Of a stretch of DNA of 64,000 nucleotides, positions 29,498 through 37,783 are shown piece by piece (the stretch's first letter is position 1; each line of letters begins with the position of its first letter). Position numbers and translations under genes: made by a program. The notes beneath the pieces were generated by a model, which did not search any database, was not told the origin of the DNA, and worked only from the letters and a program-made list of their open reading frames with translations. The stretch is from Xylanimonas cellulosilytica (GTDB lineage: Bacteria > Actinomycetota > Actinomycetes > Actinomycetales > Actinomycetaceae). The stretch covers positions 1 to 64,000 of the forward strand of contig JVKM01000001.1 in assembly GCA_001072465.1 (NCBI GenBank), in the 5' to 3' direction.

Positions 29498-31287
29498 TGT
29501 GCCTCCTCTTCAGTGGCGATGTGGGCGATGCGAGTCCCGGTGGTCACGGTGTCGCCCTGCTTGATCGACAGGGAGGTGACGGTGCCCGCACGCGGGGCCA
29601 GCAGCGGCTTTTCCATCTTCATGGCCTCGAGGACGGCCACGAGCTGGCCTTCCTCGACCTGGTCGCCCTCGGACACGGCCAGCGCGACGACGATCGCCTG
29701 CATGGGGGCGACGATGTCGCCGGGGGCACCCTGGTGGGGGCCGGCCTGAACAGCGGAGGAACCCGCGCGACGCGGGGCCGAGCGCAGCGGCTGAGGCGGG
29801 CGAGGGGCCGCGGCGGCCGGAGCGTTGAACATGCCGGCCGGCAGGGTCAGAGATACGCGGCGGCCATCCAGCTCGATGATGTACGTCTGACGGGGCAGGT
29901 CGGCCGTCGACGAGGCCTCGGCGGGCACAGCCAGGTCCGAGTAGTCGTGCTGGGGCATGAACGTCGTCTCGAACCAGCGCGTGGAGACGTTGAAGCCGCC
30001 GACGCCGCAGAAGTCGGGATCGTTGATGATGTCCTGGTAGACGGGCACCGGGGTGGCCACGCCCTGCACCGAGAACTCGGCCAGCGCGCGGCGCGAACGC
30101 GCCAGCGCCTGCTCGCGATCCGCGCCCGTGACGATGATCTTGGCGATCATGGAATCGAAGGCGGTCTGCACGGAGTCGCCCTGATCGATGCCGAGCTCCA
30201 GACGGATGCCGGGGCCCAGGGGCCAGTGCACCTCGTCGAGGCGGCCCGCCGTGGGGGTCAGGTCCTTTGAGGGGTCTTCGGAGGTCACGCGGAACTCGAA
30301 GGAGTGGCCGCGAGGCTCCGGGGGAGTGGTGAGCGGCAGGCCCTGCGCGATACGAATCTGCTCGCGCACCAGGTCGATCCCCGTGACTTCCTCGGATACG
30401 GGGTGCTCGACCTGCAGACGCGGGTTGACCTCGAGGAACCAGATGTTGCCGTCCGGCTCGAGCAGGAACTCCACCGTGCCCACGCCCACGTAGTCGACGT
30501 GCTCGAACAGTGCGCGCGATGCGTTCACGAGCGTCTCGTGCGCGCCTTCGGGCAGGAAGGGCGCGGGAGCCTCCTCGACCAGCTTCTGGTTGCGACGCTG
30601 CACCGAGCAGTCGCGGGTCGAGATGACGTGGAAGTTGCCGTGCGAGTCGCGGGCCGACTGCGTCTCGACGTGACGGGCGACCTCGACAAAACGCTCGACG
30701 AAGTGAGCGCCCAGGTCGGCGGCGTCCGTGTGACGCGCGAAGAACAGGTCGAGGTCGGCCTGCGAGCGGATGATGCTGATGCCTCGGCCGCCGCCGCCAT
30801 CGGCGCGCTTGAGCACCACGGGGTAACCGGCGGAGGCGATGAAGGCCTCGACCTCTTCGCGCGATGTAACGGGCTCGGACACGCCGGGGACGGGAGCCAC
30901 GCCGCACGCCTCGGCGACGCGACGGGCCTTGATCTTGTCGCCCAGCGCATCGATGACGGAAGACGCGGGGCCGAGCCACGCGATACCGGCATCCTCGACG
31001 GCGCGTGCGAACTCGGAGTTCTCCGAGAGGAATCCGTAGCCGGGATGAATCGCATCCGCGCCGGTTTCCAGAGCAATCGCCAGGATCTTCTCACCGTTCA
31101 AATACGTCGACGCCGCATCGTCGCCACCCAGGGACAGGGCCTCGTCGGCCTCGCGCGTATGAGGTGCCGCCATATCCTGATCGGCGTACACCGCGATCGT
31201 CGCAATGCCCATGTCGGTGGCCGTGCGGCACACGCGCAGAGCGATTTCGCCACGGTTGGCGACGAGGATTCGATTAATTGTTCGCAC
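29494..31287 (-). CDS. accBC: Acyl-CoA carboxylase alpha subunit: biotin carboxylase plus biotin carrier
   Basis: A 597-residue fusion. Residues 1-450 form biotin carboxylase (ILVANRGEIALRV, ATP-grasp loop KRADGGGGRGISI, and EVNPRLQVEHPVSEEVTG). The last 75 residues form the biotinyl domain with the biotin lysine in EAMKMEKPL (about residue 561). A Pro/Ala-rich linker separates them. It uses ATP and bicarbonate to carboxylate its own biotin for AccD. Its start overlaps the end of birA by 14 nt and its stop overlaps accD by 4 nt, so the three genes are tightly coupled. Confidence 0.95.
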   Translation of the reverse strand: MRTINRILVANRGEIALRVCRTATDMGIATIAVYADQDMAAPHTREADEALSLGGDDAASTYLNGEKILAIALETGADAIHPGYGFLSENSEFARAVEDAGIAWLGPASSVIDALGDKIKARRVAEACGVAPVPGVSEPVTSREEVEAFIASAGYPVVLKRADGGGGRGISIIRSQADLDLFFARHTDAADLGAHFVERFVEVARHVETQSARDSHGNFHVISTRDCSVQRRNQKLVEEAPAPFLPEGAHETLVNASRALFEHVDYVGVGTVEFLLEPDGNIWFLEVNPRLQVEHPVSEEVTGIDLVREQIRIAQGLPLTTPPEPRGHSFEFRVTSEDPSKDLTPTAGRLDEVHWPLGPGIRLELGIDQGDSVQTAFDSMIAKIIVTGADREQALARSRRALAEFSVQGVATPVPVYQDIINDPDFCGVGGFNVSTRWFETTFMPQHDYSDLAVPAEASSTADLPRQTYIIELDGRRVSLTLPAGMFNAPAAAAPRPPQPLRSAPRRAGSSAVQAGPHQGAPGDIVAPMQAIVVALAVSEGDQVEEGQLVAVLEAMKMEKPLLAPRAGTVTSLSIKQGDTVTTGTRIAHIATEEEAQ

Positions 31288-32158
31288 GCTTCTCCTTGGT
31301 GTCGTGAACGGTTGTCAGAGGTATTCCGGTTGCCAGGACATCTCCGGCGTTAATGTCGTGAGTGCGGCCATCGTCGGTGGCTACGAGGAGGGAGCCGGTC
31401 GGGCTCAGCCCCAGGGCAACGCCTTCCATCGCCGGGTGACCATTCGGATCCGTCGGTTTCGCGAGCGCGATGCGCGTCCCCAGGAGCGGCAATGCGTTCG
31501 CGGCCTCGTCAGCTAGCCCGCAATCACGGGCGTTTCCATGGGCAATGAGGCCTCGGATGCGAGAGTCGAGCCCGGCAAGGATCTGGGCAAGCAGGGTGTG
31601 GGAGACGGAGGTGGGGTCGGCTCCGGCCTCGGCGTCACCCTCGGCGTACAGGGAGGTGGCCTGCGGTGTAGCGAGGTGATCGGAGTCCTGGGCGATGTTG
31701 ATGCCGTAGCCAAGAATCGCGCTCGTCGTAAACGGGGACGAGGCCGGGGCGAGCTGGGCGAGGATGCCGCAGATTTTGCGCGCACCGTCGACGAGCACGT
31801 CGTTGGGCCACTTGAGAGAAACGGTGTGGCCGAGGGGCGACAGACGGGGAGAGAGCGCGTCGCGCACGGAGAGCGCGCACGCGTGCACGAGCCAGCCGAG
31901 CATCTCGGTGGGAAATGAGGTGGGAAGGGAGACGATGGTGGAGGCGAGGAGAGCCTGACCATCCGGGGTTGTCCATGTACGCCCGAGTCGACCGCGGCCC
32001 GCGCTTTGGTGATCGGCGATGATCGTTGTCAGGTGGGGAGTGGCGGTCGTCGTGTCTGCGAGGAGCGTTACTGCGAGATCGAGGGTGGAGGACGTGTCGC
32101 TGACGTGATAAACGGGGGAGTGAACGCCCGCGATGGTGATGCGTGTTGCGTGTTCCAT
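31274..32158 (-). CDS. birA: Biotin-[acetyl-CoA-carboxylase] ligase
   Basis: A 294-residue enzyme that forms biotinyl-AMP and attaches biotin to the lysine of the carrier domain encoded by the next gene. The adenylate-binding loop is GRGRLGRTW (about residue 55) and KWPNDVLVDG is near 115. There is no N-terminal winged helix, so this is the monofunctional class that does not act as a repressor. Start at MEHATRI, preceded by GGAGGC. It is the first gene of birA-accBC-accD-fas-acpS. Confidence 0.94.
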   Translation of the reverse strand: MEHATRITIAGVHSPVYHVSDTSSTLDLAVTLLADTTTATPHLTTIIADHQSAGRGRLGRTWTTPDGQALLASTIVSLPTSFPTEMLGWLVHACALSVRDALSPRLSPLGHTVSLKWPNDVLVDGARKICGILAQLAPASSPFTTSAILGYGINIAQDSDHLATPQATSLYAEGDAEAGADPTSVSHTLLAQILAGLDSRIRGLIAHGNARDCGLADEAANALPLLGTRIALAKPTDPNGHPAMEGVALGLSPTGSLLVATDDGRTHDINAGDVLATGIPLTTVHDTKEKRANN

Positions 32159-32476
32159 GCCGCCTCCTGTTGGGTCTTCCTCGTGTTTGACAGGGGAGAT
32201 AGTCCTCCCCGAGTACTTCAAAGTTTGTCTTAAAAATCAAACCTACGCATGCGTTTTTAAAAAATTGGAATAGTTTTCGGTAAATCACTACGGATCCGTA
32301 ACCAACGCGGAACCCTTATGGGAGGCGGAAGCTGCGAATTCCGCGAAATGATGCCCTGAGATGAGGATCACCGCCCCTCGCGTCCCGTTGGGCGGCTCAC
32401 TGGTCCGTGCGGGGTCGGTACCATAGGAGGGAACACGCGCGCGAGGGCGCGCCCCAAACCACCCGAACGGAGTAAC
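32159..32476. promoter_or_regulatory. Divergent promoter region between the fatty-acid operon and ettA
   Basis: The 318-nt gap has no gene. It contains a markedly AT-rich stretch (about 32216-32290), two perfect palindromes (ACGCATGCGT at 32245-32254 and TACGGATCCGTA at 32289-32300) and an inverted repeat GCGGAA/TTCCGC at 32325-32344. On the birA side a GGGGAG/CTCCCC hairpin lies in the leader. Because BirA has no DNA-binding domain, these palindromes may bind a separate fatty-acid or biotin regulator. A TACCAT element at about 32429 may serve ettA. Confidence 0.5.
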
Positions 32477-34159
32477 GTGGCGGAGTTTATTTATCAGATG
32501 ATCAAGGCTCGCAAGGCCATCGGTGACAAGGTCATCCTCGACGATGTCACCATGAGCTTCTTCCCGGGCGCCAAGATCGGTATGGTCGGCCCGAACGGTG
32601 CCGGTAAGTCCTCGATCCTGAAGATCATGGCCGGCCTGGATGAGCCCAGCAACGGCGAGGCTCGCCTGACCCCCGGCTACACGGTCGGAATCCTCATGCA
32701 GGAACCCGTCCTCGACGAGACGAAGACCGTCATCGAGAACGTCCGCCTGGGCGCCGCCGACATCTTCGGCAAGCTCGCCCGCTTCAATGAGATCTCCGAA
32801 GAGATGGCGAATCCTGACGCCGACTTCGACGCTCTGATGGAGGAGATGGGTAAGCTCCAAACCGAGATTGACGCCGCCAACGCGTGGGACATCGACTCTC
32901 AGCTCGATCAGGCGATGGACGCCCTGCGTTGCCCGCCGCCGGACCAGCCTGTGTCCGTTCTCTCCGGTGGTGAGCGCCGCCGCGTGGCGCTGTGCAAGCT
33001 CCTCATTGAGGCCCCCGACCTGCTGCTCCTCGACGAGCCCACGAACCACCTCGACGCCGAGAGCGTGCTCTGGCTCGAGAAGCACCTCGCCTCCTACCCG
33101 GGCGCGGTCATTGCCGTCACCCACGACCGTTACTTCCTCGACCACGTCGCCGGCTGGATCGCCGAGGTTGATCGCGGCCACCTCTACCCCTATGAAGGCA
33201 ACTACTCCACCTACCTGGAGACGAAGGAAAAGCGTCTGTCCGTTCAGGGGCAGAAGGACGCCAAGCTGGCCAAGCGTCTGAAGGAAGAACTCGAGTGGGT
33301 TCGCTCTAACGCGAAGGGGCGCCAGGCCAAGTCGAAGGCCCGTCTGGCCCGCTACGAGGAGATGGCTGCCGAGGCTGAGCGCACGCGCAAGCTCGACTTC
33401 GAGGAAATCCAGATTCCGCCGGGCCCGCGCCTGGGTAGCGTCGTCATCGAGGCGAAGGATCTTCAGAAGGGCTTTGGTGATCGCTCGCTCATCAACGGCC
33501 TGTCCTTCTCGCTGCCGCGTAACGGCATCGTCGGCGTCATCGGCCCGAACGGTGTCGGTAAGACCACGCTGTTCAAGACGATCGTCGGCCTCGAGCCTCT
33601 CGACGGCGGCGAGCTGACGATCGGCGAGACCGTCAAGATCAGCTACGTCGACCAGTCGCGCGCCGGTATTGACCCGGACAAGACCCTGTGGGAGGTCGTC
33701 TCGGACGGCCTGGACTTCATCCAGGTCGGCAACGTGGAAATGCCTTCGCGCGCCTATGTCTCTGCGTTTGGTTTCAAGGGCCCGGACCAGCAGAAGCCGG
33801 CCGGCGTCCTGTCCGGTGGTGAGCGTAACCGCCTGAACCTGGCTCTCACCCTCAAGCAGGGCGGCAACCTCCTCCTGCTGGATGAGCCGACCAACGACCT
33901 TGACGTCGAGACCCTCGGTTCGCTGGAAAACGCCCTCCTGGCGTTCCCCGGCTGCGCCGTCGTCGTCACTCACGACCGTTGGTTCCTTGACCGCGTCGCC
34001 ACCCACATCCTCGCGTGGGAGGGCACTGAGGAAGCGCCCGACAACTGGTACTGGTTCGAGGGCAACTTTGAGGCGTACGAGAAGAACAAGGTCGCCCGCC
34101 TGGGCGAAGCTGCCGCGAACCCACACCGCGTGACGCACCGCAAGCTGACGCGCGACTGA
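32477..34159 (+). CDS. ettA: Energy-dependent translational throttle protein EttA (ABC-F)
   Basis: A 560-residue soluble ABC-F ATPase that binds the ribosomal E site and gates translation by ATP level. It has two ABC domains in tandem: Walker [10 protein letters not shown] (near 38) and GPNGVGKTT (near 357), signatures [15 protein letters not shown] and [15 protein letters not shown], and Walker B segments [12 protein letters not shown] and [12 protein letters not shown]. The linker between them carries the arm and charged P-site tRNA-interaction region. There are no membrane segments. Translation starts at GTG after CGGAGTAAC. It is followed by a terminator. Confidence 0.95.
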   Translation: MAEFIYQMIKARKAIGDKVILDDVTMSFFPGAKIGMVGPNGAGKSSILKIMAGLDEPSNGEARLTPGYTVGILMQEPVLDETKTVIENVRLGAADIFGKLARFNEISEEMANPDADFDALMEEMGKLQTEIDAANAWDIDSQLDQAMDALRCPPPDQPVSVLSGGERRRVALCKLLIEAPDLLLLDEPTNHLDAESVLWLEKHLASYPGAVIAVTHDRYFLDHVAGWIAEVDRGHLYPYEGNYSTYLETKEKRLSVQGQKDAKLAKRLKEELEWVRSNAKGRQAKSKARLARYEEMAAEAERTRKLDFEEIQIPPGPRLGSVVIEAKDLQKGFGDRSLINGLSFSLPRNGIVGVIGPNGVGKTTLFKTIVGLEPLDGGELTIGETVKISYVDQSRAGIDPDKTLWEVVSDGLDFIQVGNVEMPSRAYVSAFGFKGPDQQKPAGVLSGGERNRLNLALTLKQGGNLLLLDEPTNDLDVETLGSLENALLAFPGCAVVVTHDRWFLDRVATHILAWEGTEEAPDNWYWFEGNFEAYEKNKVARLGEAAANPHRVTHRKLTRD

Positions 34160-34170
34160 TTCGCAGCGTA

Positions 34171-34203
34171 TGAGGGGGAGGGCCTGGTGGTCCTCCCCCT
34201 TAT
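34171..34203 (+). terminator. Terminator of ettA
   Basis: The stem AGGGGGAGG/CCTCCCCCT (34173-34181 and 34192-34200) with a 10-nt loop is followed by TATCG. Confidence 0.75.
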
Positions 34204-34356
34204 CGTGTCTATTGGTGGATTCAGTGCGTGGTGTCGCGTCGTGGGTGTCAATGTGAGTCAATAGTTTGACAGAGTGGCGGATTGTATCCCTGTGTTGTGG
34301 GATGTGCTCCTGACAGCGGTCGTTCGATCGCGAATTGCTCATGTTATGGATCCCAC

Positions 34357-34399
34357 TTGCCTTTTGTGCAGGTCACATTTAGTATGTGATGCGAATCGC
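34357..34399 (+). promoter_or_regulatory. Promoter and possible operator of the EIIB-malQ unit
   Basis: TTGCCT at 34357, a 17-nt spacer and TAGTAT at 34380-34385 make a good sigma-70-type promoter 44 nt before the EIIB start. A GCGA-A-TCGC inverted repeat at 34391-34399 overlaps the expected transcription start and could be an operator. Confidence 0.65.
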
Positions 34400-34428
34400 A
34401 AACTGCCGACGGCGCGAAAGGGGCTCCG

Positions 34429-34719
34429 ATGGCGATTGAACAAACGCTCATCGACGCGCTGGGTGGACACCTCAATATCGTCGAGGTTGAACCCTGCACA
34501 ATGCGTATCCGTATCCAGGTGAAATCTCAGCGAGACGTCGATGAGGCCGCGCTGCGCGTGGACGGCGTATTGGCCGTCGTGCGTTCCGGCGACGTTGTTC
34601 AGATCGTGTGCGGAGCTCAGTCCGATGATGTAGCTGCTGCAATGATCTCAATCCTTGAGAGCGTGGCCCATGACACGCCTGCGGAGTCTTTGTCGCAGCG
34701 CGTCCACGCTAGTATTTAG
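34429..34719 (+). CDS. Stand-alone PTS EIIB domain protein, glucose/GlcNAc type
   Basis: A 96-residue protein consisting only of a PTS EIIB domain of the glucose superfamily. It passes phosphate from EIIA to a sugar during uptake. The phospho-cysteine is in PCTMRIRIQV (about residue 24), matching the C-x-T-R-[LI]-R pattern with Met in place of the usual residue before Arg; the later VVQIVCGAQ strand fits the fold. No EIIC membrane subunit is adjacent. It precedes malQ by 34 nt and is probably cotranscribed, so it may serve a maltose or glucose route, or regulate. The sugar is not known. Confidence 0.82.
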   Translation: MAIEQTLIDALGGHLNIVEVEPCTMRIRIQVKSQRDVDEAALRVDGVLAVVRSGDVVQIVCGAQSDDVAAAMISILESVAHDTPAESLSQRVHASI

Positions 34720-34753
34720 AGTGTCATCAGCCCGCAACGTAGAAGGCTTTTTC

Positions 34754-36904
34754 GTGGATATTCACGCACCCGCATCTGACAACATCGATGAGCTGCGCCG
34801 TGTCGCCGATGCTAATGGCGTAGCCACCGGATTCTGGGACTGGTACGGGAATTGGGTGGGCGTGAGTGCGTCTACTCTCCTGAAGGTCCTCGGCGCTCTC
34901 GGACTGCCCCTCGATGAATCGTCCACGGTGGGGGACGTGCACGAGGCTCTGCGTCTGACCGACGAGCGCGAGTGGCGCCGTACCCTGCCTCCGACGATCG
35001 TCGCCCGCCAGGGTGGCGGCTACATGTTCCCAGTGCACGTGCCGGATGGCTCGTGGGTGAACGTTCAGTGGGTGCTGGAGGACGGCCGTAAGGGCTCGTG
35101 TGATCAGGTGGATCGCTACATCGCTCCGCGCATGATCGACGGTGAGCTCGTCGGACGTGCGACCTTTGACGTGCCGCACTGGCTGCCGCTCGGATGGCAC
35201 CGCCTCGTGGCGACTGTCGAGGGTGGACACGTGGAGTCCGCGACCCTCATCATCGTGCCGAACACGCTGTCTCTGCCGCTCCTGGAGTCCTCGCGCCGCG
35301 TGTGGGGAGTCAACGCTCAGCTGTACTCGACGCGCTCGGCCTCCTCGTGGGGCATTGGTGACGCCGCCGATCTGGCTGACCTGGCTGCCGTGTGTGCGGA
35401 CAAGGGTGCCGATTTCCTGCTCATCAACCCCGTCCACGCATCGCAGCCGGTGTCTCCGCTGGAGACCTCTCCCTACCTGCCGGTGTCGCGCCGTTGGCTC
35501 AACCCGATCTACATTCGTCCCGAGAGCATCGAGGAGTACGCCTCCCTGCCCGAGGCTTGGCGCGCGGACATCGAGCAGCTGCGCGACGAGACCCGCCAGT
35601 TCGCCACCCGTGAGGACCTGATCGACCGTGATCGCTCGTGGGAGGCCAAGCGCAAGGCCCTCGAGGTCATCTTCGCCGCTCCGCGTTCCTACCATCGCCA
35701 GAGCCAGCTGGATCGCTTCATCGAGCGCGGCGGTTCGGAGCTGTCCAACTACGCGCTGTGGTGCGCCCTCGTTGAGCGCGAGGGCACGATCGAACTGCCC
35801 GAGGACCTTGCCCGTTCGTCTGCGCCTCGCGTCGAGCTTGAGCGCCTCGAGCTGGCCGAGCGAGTTGACTTCTACCAGTGGTGCCAGTGGGTTGCCGCCG
35901 AACAGCTCGAGCATGCCCAGCACGTGGCGCGTGAGGTCGGCATGGAGATCGGCATCATGGCCGACCTGGCAGTCGGCGTGCACGGCTACGGTTCCGAAAA
36001 GTGGAGCCGTCCCGAGCTCTTTGCCAGCGGCATGAGCGTGGGTGCTCCGCCGGACGTCTACTCCCAGCAGGGTCAGAACTGGTCGCAGCCGCCGTGGTCG
36101 CCGCGTAGCCTTGCGGAGTCCGGCTACCTGCCGCTGCGCGACATGGTCCGCGCTGCACTGGCTAACGCCGGCGCGGTGCGCATCGATCACATCCTGGGTA
36201 TGTTCCGCCTCTGGTGGATCCCGGACGGTTGCGCTGCCACTGAAGGTACCTACGTGTACTACGATCACGAGGCCATGATGGGCGTCATCCTGCTGGAAGC
36301 ACAGCGTGCGGGTGCCGTCGTCATCGGCGAGGATCTCGGAGTCGTGGAGCCGTGGGTGCGCGATTACCTGCGCGAGCGTGGCGTCCTCGGCACCTCCGTT
36401 GTGTGGTTCGAAAAGGAGGGCGGCGGCTGGCCGCTGCGTCCCGAGCACTACCGTGATCGCGCTCTGGCCGCAGTCAACATCCATGACTTGCCGCCGACGC
36501 TCGGCTACATCCGTGGCATCCAGACGACGCTGCGTTCTGAGCTTGGTCTGCTGACGGACGACATCGAGACGGTGCGCGCGGGCGATCGCCTTGAACTCGA
36601 ACAGGTGGGCGCGCGACTGCATGAGTACGGCTGCATCGACGGCGCAGAGCCCAGCGAGCGCGAGACCGTTGAGGGCCTGTACCGCTACGTTGCGAAGACC
36701 CCGTCGAAGCTGGTCGTCGCCTCCCTCGTGGATGCGGTCGGGGATGTGCGCCCGCAGAATATGCCGGGCACGGGTGCTGACCTGTACCCGAACTGGTGCG
36801 TGCCGCTGTGCGATTCCGATGGTGAAGAAGTCGCGATCGAGGACCTGCCCACGGATGAGCGCCTGACCTCTCTGTTCGCGCTGTTGCGCGAGACCGTCCG
36901 CTGA
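34754..36904 (+). CDS. malQ: 4-alpha-Glucanotransferase (amylomaltase)
   Basis: A 716-residue GH77 enzyme that transfers glucan chains between maltodextrins and releases glucose. An N-terminal extension of about 150 residues (a beta-rich domain typical of actinobacterial MalQ) precedes the barrel. Catalytic blocks are VRIDHILGMFRLWWIPDG (nucleophile Asp), VIGEDLGVVEP (acid/base Glu) and NIHDLPPTLGY (His-Asp). I choose the GTG at 34754 because AGAAGG lies 7 nt upstream; GTG at 34721 is an alternative. It follows the EIIB gene and is closed by a strong terminator. Confidence 0.93.
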   Translation: MDIHAPASDNIDELRRVADANGVATGFWDWYGNWVGVSASTLLKVLGALGLPLDESSTVGDVHEALRLTDEREWRRTLPPTIVARQGGGYMFPVHVPDGSWVNVQWVLEDGRKGSCDQVDRYIAPRMIDGELVGRATFDVPHWLPLGWHRLVATVEGGHVESATLIIVPNTLSLPLLESSRRVWGVNAQLYSTRSASSWGIGDAADLADLAAVCADKGADFLLINPVHASQPVSPLETSPYLPVSRRWLNPIYIRPESIEEYASLPEAWRADIEQLRDETRQFATREDLIDRDRSWEAKRKALEVIFAAPRSYHRQSQLDRFIERGGSELSNYALWCALVEREGTIELPEDLARSSAPRVELERLELAERVDFYQWCQWVAAEQLEHAQHVAREVGMEIGIMADLAVGVHGYGSEKWSRPELFASGMSVGAPPDVYSQQGQNWSQPPWSPRSLAESGYLPLRDMVRAALANAGAVRIDHILGMFRLWWIPDGCAATEGTYVYYDHEAMMGVILLEAQRAGAVVIGEDLGVVEPWVRDYLRERGVLGTSVVWFEKEGGGWPLRPEHYRDRALAAVNIHDLPPTLGYIRGIQTTLRSELGLLTDDIETVRAGDRLELEQVGARLHEYGCIDGAEPSERETVEGLYRYVAKTPSKLVVASLVDAVGDVRPQNMPGTGADLYPNWCVPLCDSDGEEVAIEDLPTDERLTSLFALLRETVR

Positions 36905-36925
36905 CAGACGCCAATAGGCCGACGC

Positions 36926-36961
36926 ATGAACCCCGCGACCCGAAAGGGTCGCGGGGTTCAT
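36926..36961. terminator. Bidirectional terminator between malQ and the EIIA gene
   Basis: A perfect 16-bp stem starting ATGAACCCCGCGACCC with a GAAA tetraloop lies between two convergent genes. Confidence 0.9.
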
Positions 36962-36976
36962 ACATACGATCGGGGA

Positions 36977-37450
36977 TCAGTTGCCGTCGGGGAGGGAAAA
37001 TAGCGGATCGAGAACCCCCACTGTGAGCAGTGCTTGGTCGAACTCGGGAGAGACCGGCTCTCCGGGAGGGCTGACGACGATGACTGGCACGCATGGGGAC
37101 AGCCCCGCCCCTCGGGCGGGGCCGAGATCCCAGTGGATGAGGGGAGTACCCTCGTCGACGATGTCGCCCTCCTCGACGAGGGGAGCAAAGCCTCGGCCGT
37201 GCAGGCCGACGGTATCGATGCCCAGATGAATGAGGATCGAGGGTCCGCGCGTCGAGGTGATAATTGCCGCGTGCGATTTGAGCTTGGTGACCACTCCGTT
37301 GATGGGGGAGTGAACGGTCACGCACGTGACGTCATTGTCCGGCAGGAGCGCGCGGCCATCCCCGACGACGCCACTGGCGAAGACGGGATCCGGTACCTCG
37401 GAGAGGGGCAGGACGTGCGCAGCGAAGGGTGCGCGGACGAGGAAGCTCAC
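36977..37450 (-). CDS. PTS EIIA protein, glucose (Crr) type
   Basis: A 157-residue protein equal to a single EIIA-Glc domain. The phospho-histidine is in ILIHLGIDTVGLHGRGF (first His); the VTVHSPINGVVTKL block upstream supplies the second His region. It receives phosphate from HPr and donates it to EIIB. The start is the GTG at 37450, overlapping the EIIB stop as GTGA, so the two are translationally coupled. A longer frame reading into EIIB is rejected. The C-terminal tail is longer than in E. coli Crr. Confidence 0.88.
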   Translation of the reverse strand: MSFLVRAPFAAHVLPLSEVPDPVFASGVVGDGRALLPDNDVTCVTVHSPINGVVTKLKSHAAIITSTRGPSILIHLGIDTVGLHGRGFAPLVEEGDIVDEGTPLIHWDLGPARGAGLSPCVPVIVVSPPGEPVSPEFDQALLTVGVLDPLFSLPDGN

Positions 37451-37677
37451 CGGCTGGCGTTCATCTGCTCGACGAGGTCCTCGGAGTCGGGGCCCATGAC
37501 GACCTGCACGGCGTCGCCAACGATGACGACGTCGAAGGCTCCGGCTTCGCGCAGCTTGGCCTCGTCGATGAGGTCGGTGTTGGCTGCGTCCAGGCGGATG
37601 CGCGTAATGCACGCCTCGAGATTGGAGATGTTGTCCCAGCCGCCCAGGGCCTCGACGAGGGTCGTTGCGGTGTCCAT
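37447..37677 (-). CDS. Stand-alone PTS EIIB protein, glucose/GlcNAc type
   Basis: A 76-residue EIIB domain. The phospho-cysteine is in LEACITRIRLDA (about residue 23), a good match to the GlcB signature, followed by VVIVGDAVQVVMG. The ATG follows GGAGGACACC. With the coupled EIIA it forms the soluble half of a sugar permease; the EIIC partner is outside the window. It is a second copy of the domain at 34429 but has a more canonical active site. Confidence 0.88.
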   Translation of the reverse strand: MDTATTLVEALGGWDNISNLEACITRIRLDAANTDLIDEAKLREAGAFDVVIVGDAVQVVMGPDSEDLVEQMNASR

Positions 37678-37702
37678 GGTGTCCTCCTTGGCTCAGTCAC
37701 CG

Positions 37703-37717
37703 AAACCGTTGCGGTTT
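37703..37717. promoter_or_regulatory. LacI-like palindrome upstream of the PTS EIIB-EIIA genes
   Basis: A perfect inverted repeat AAACCG-TTG-CGGTTT sits 26 nt before the EIIB start. Its 6-3-6 form is typical of sugar-responsive repressor sites. A TACCAT element lies just upstream on the minus strand (37730-37735). Confidence 0.5.
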
Positions 37718-37783
37718 GCCTCACACTTATGGTATCGCGACCGTGCACGAATGGGCACACTTGCAGCGACCGAGCGCGTCACA

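Noticed and set aside
32288..34342. A 684-codon frame antisense to ettA
   Set aside because: It is a shadow of ettA without ribosome site or domain.
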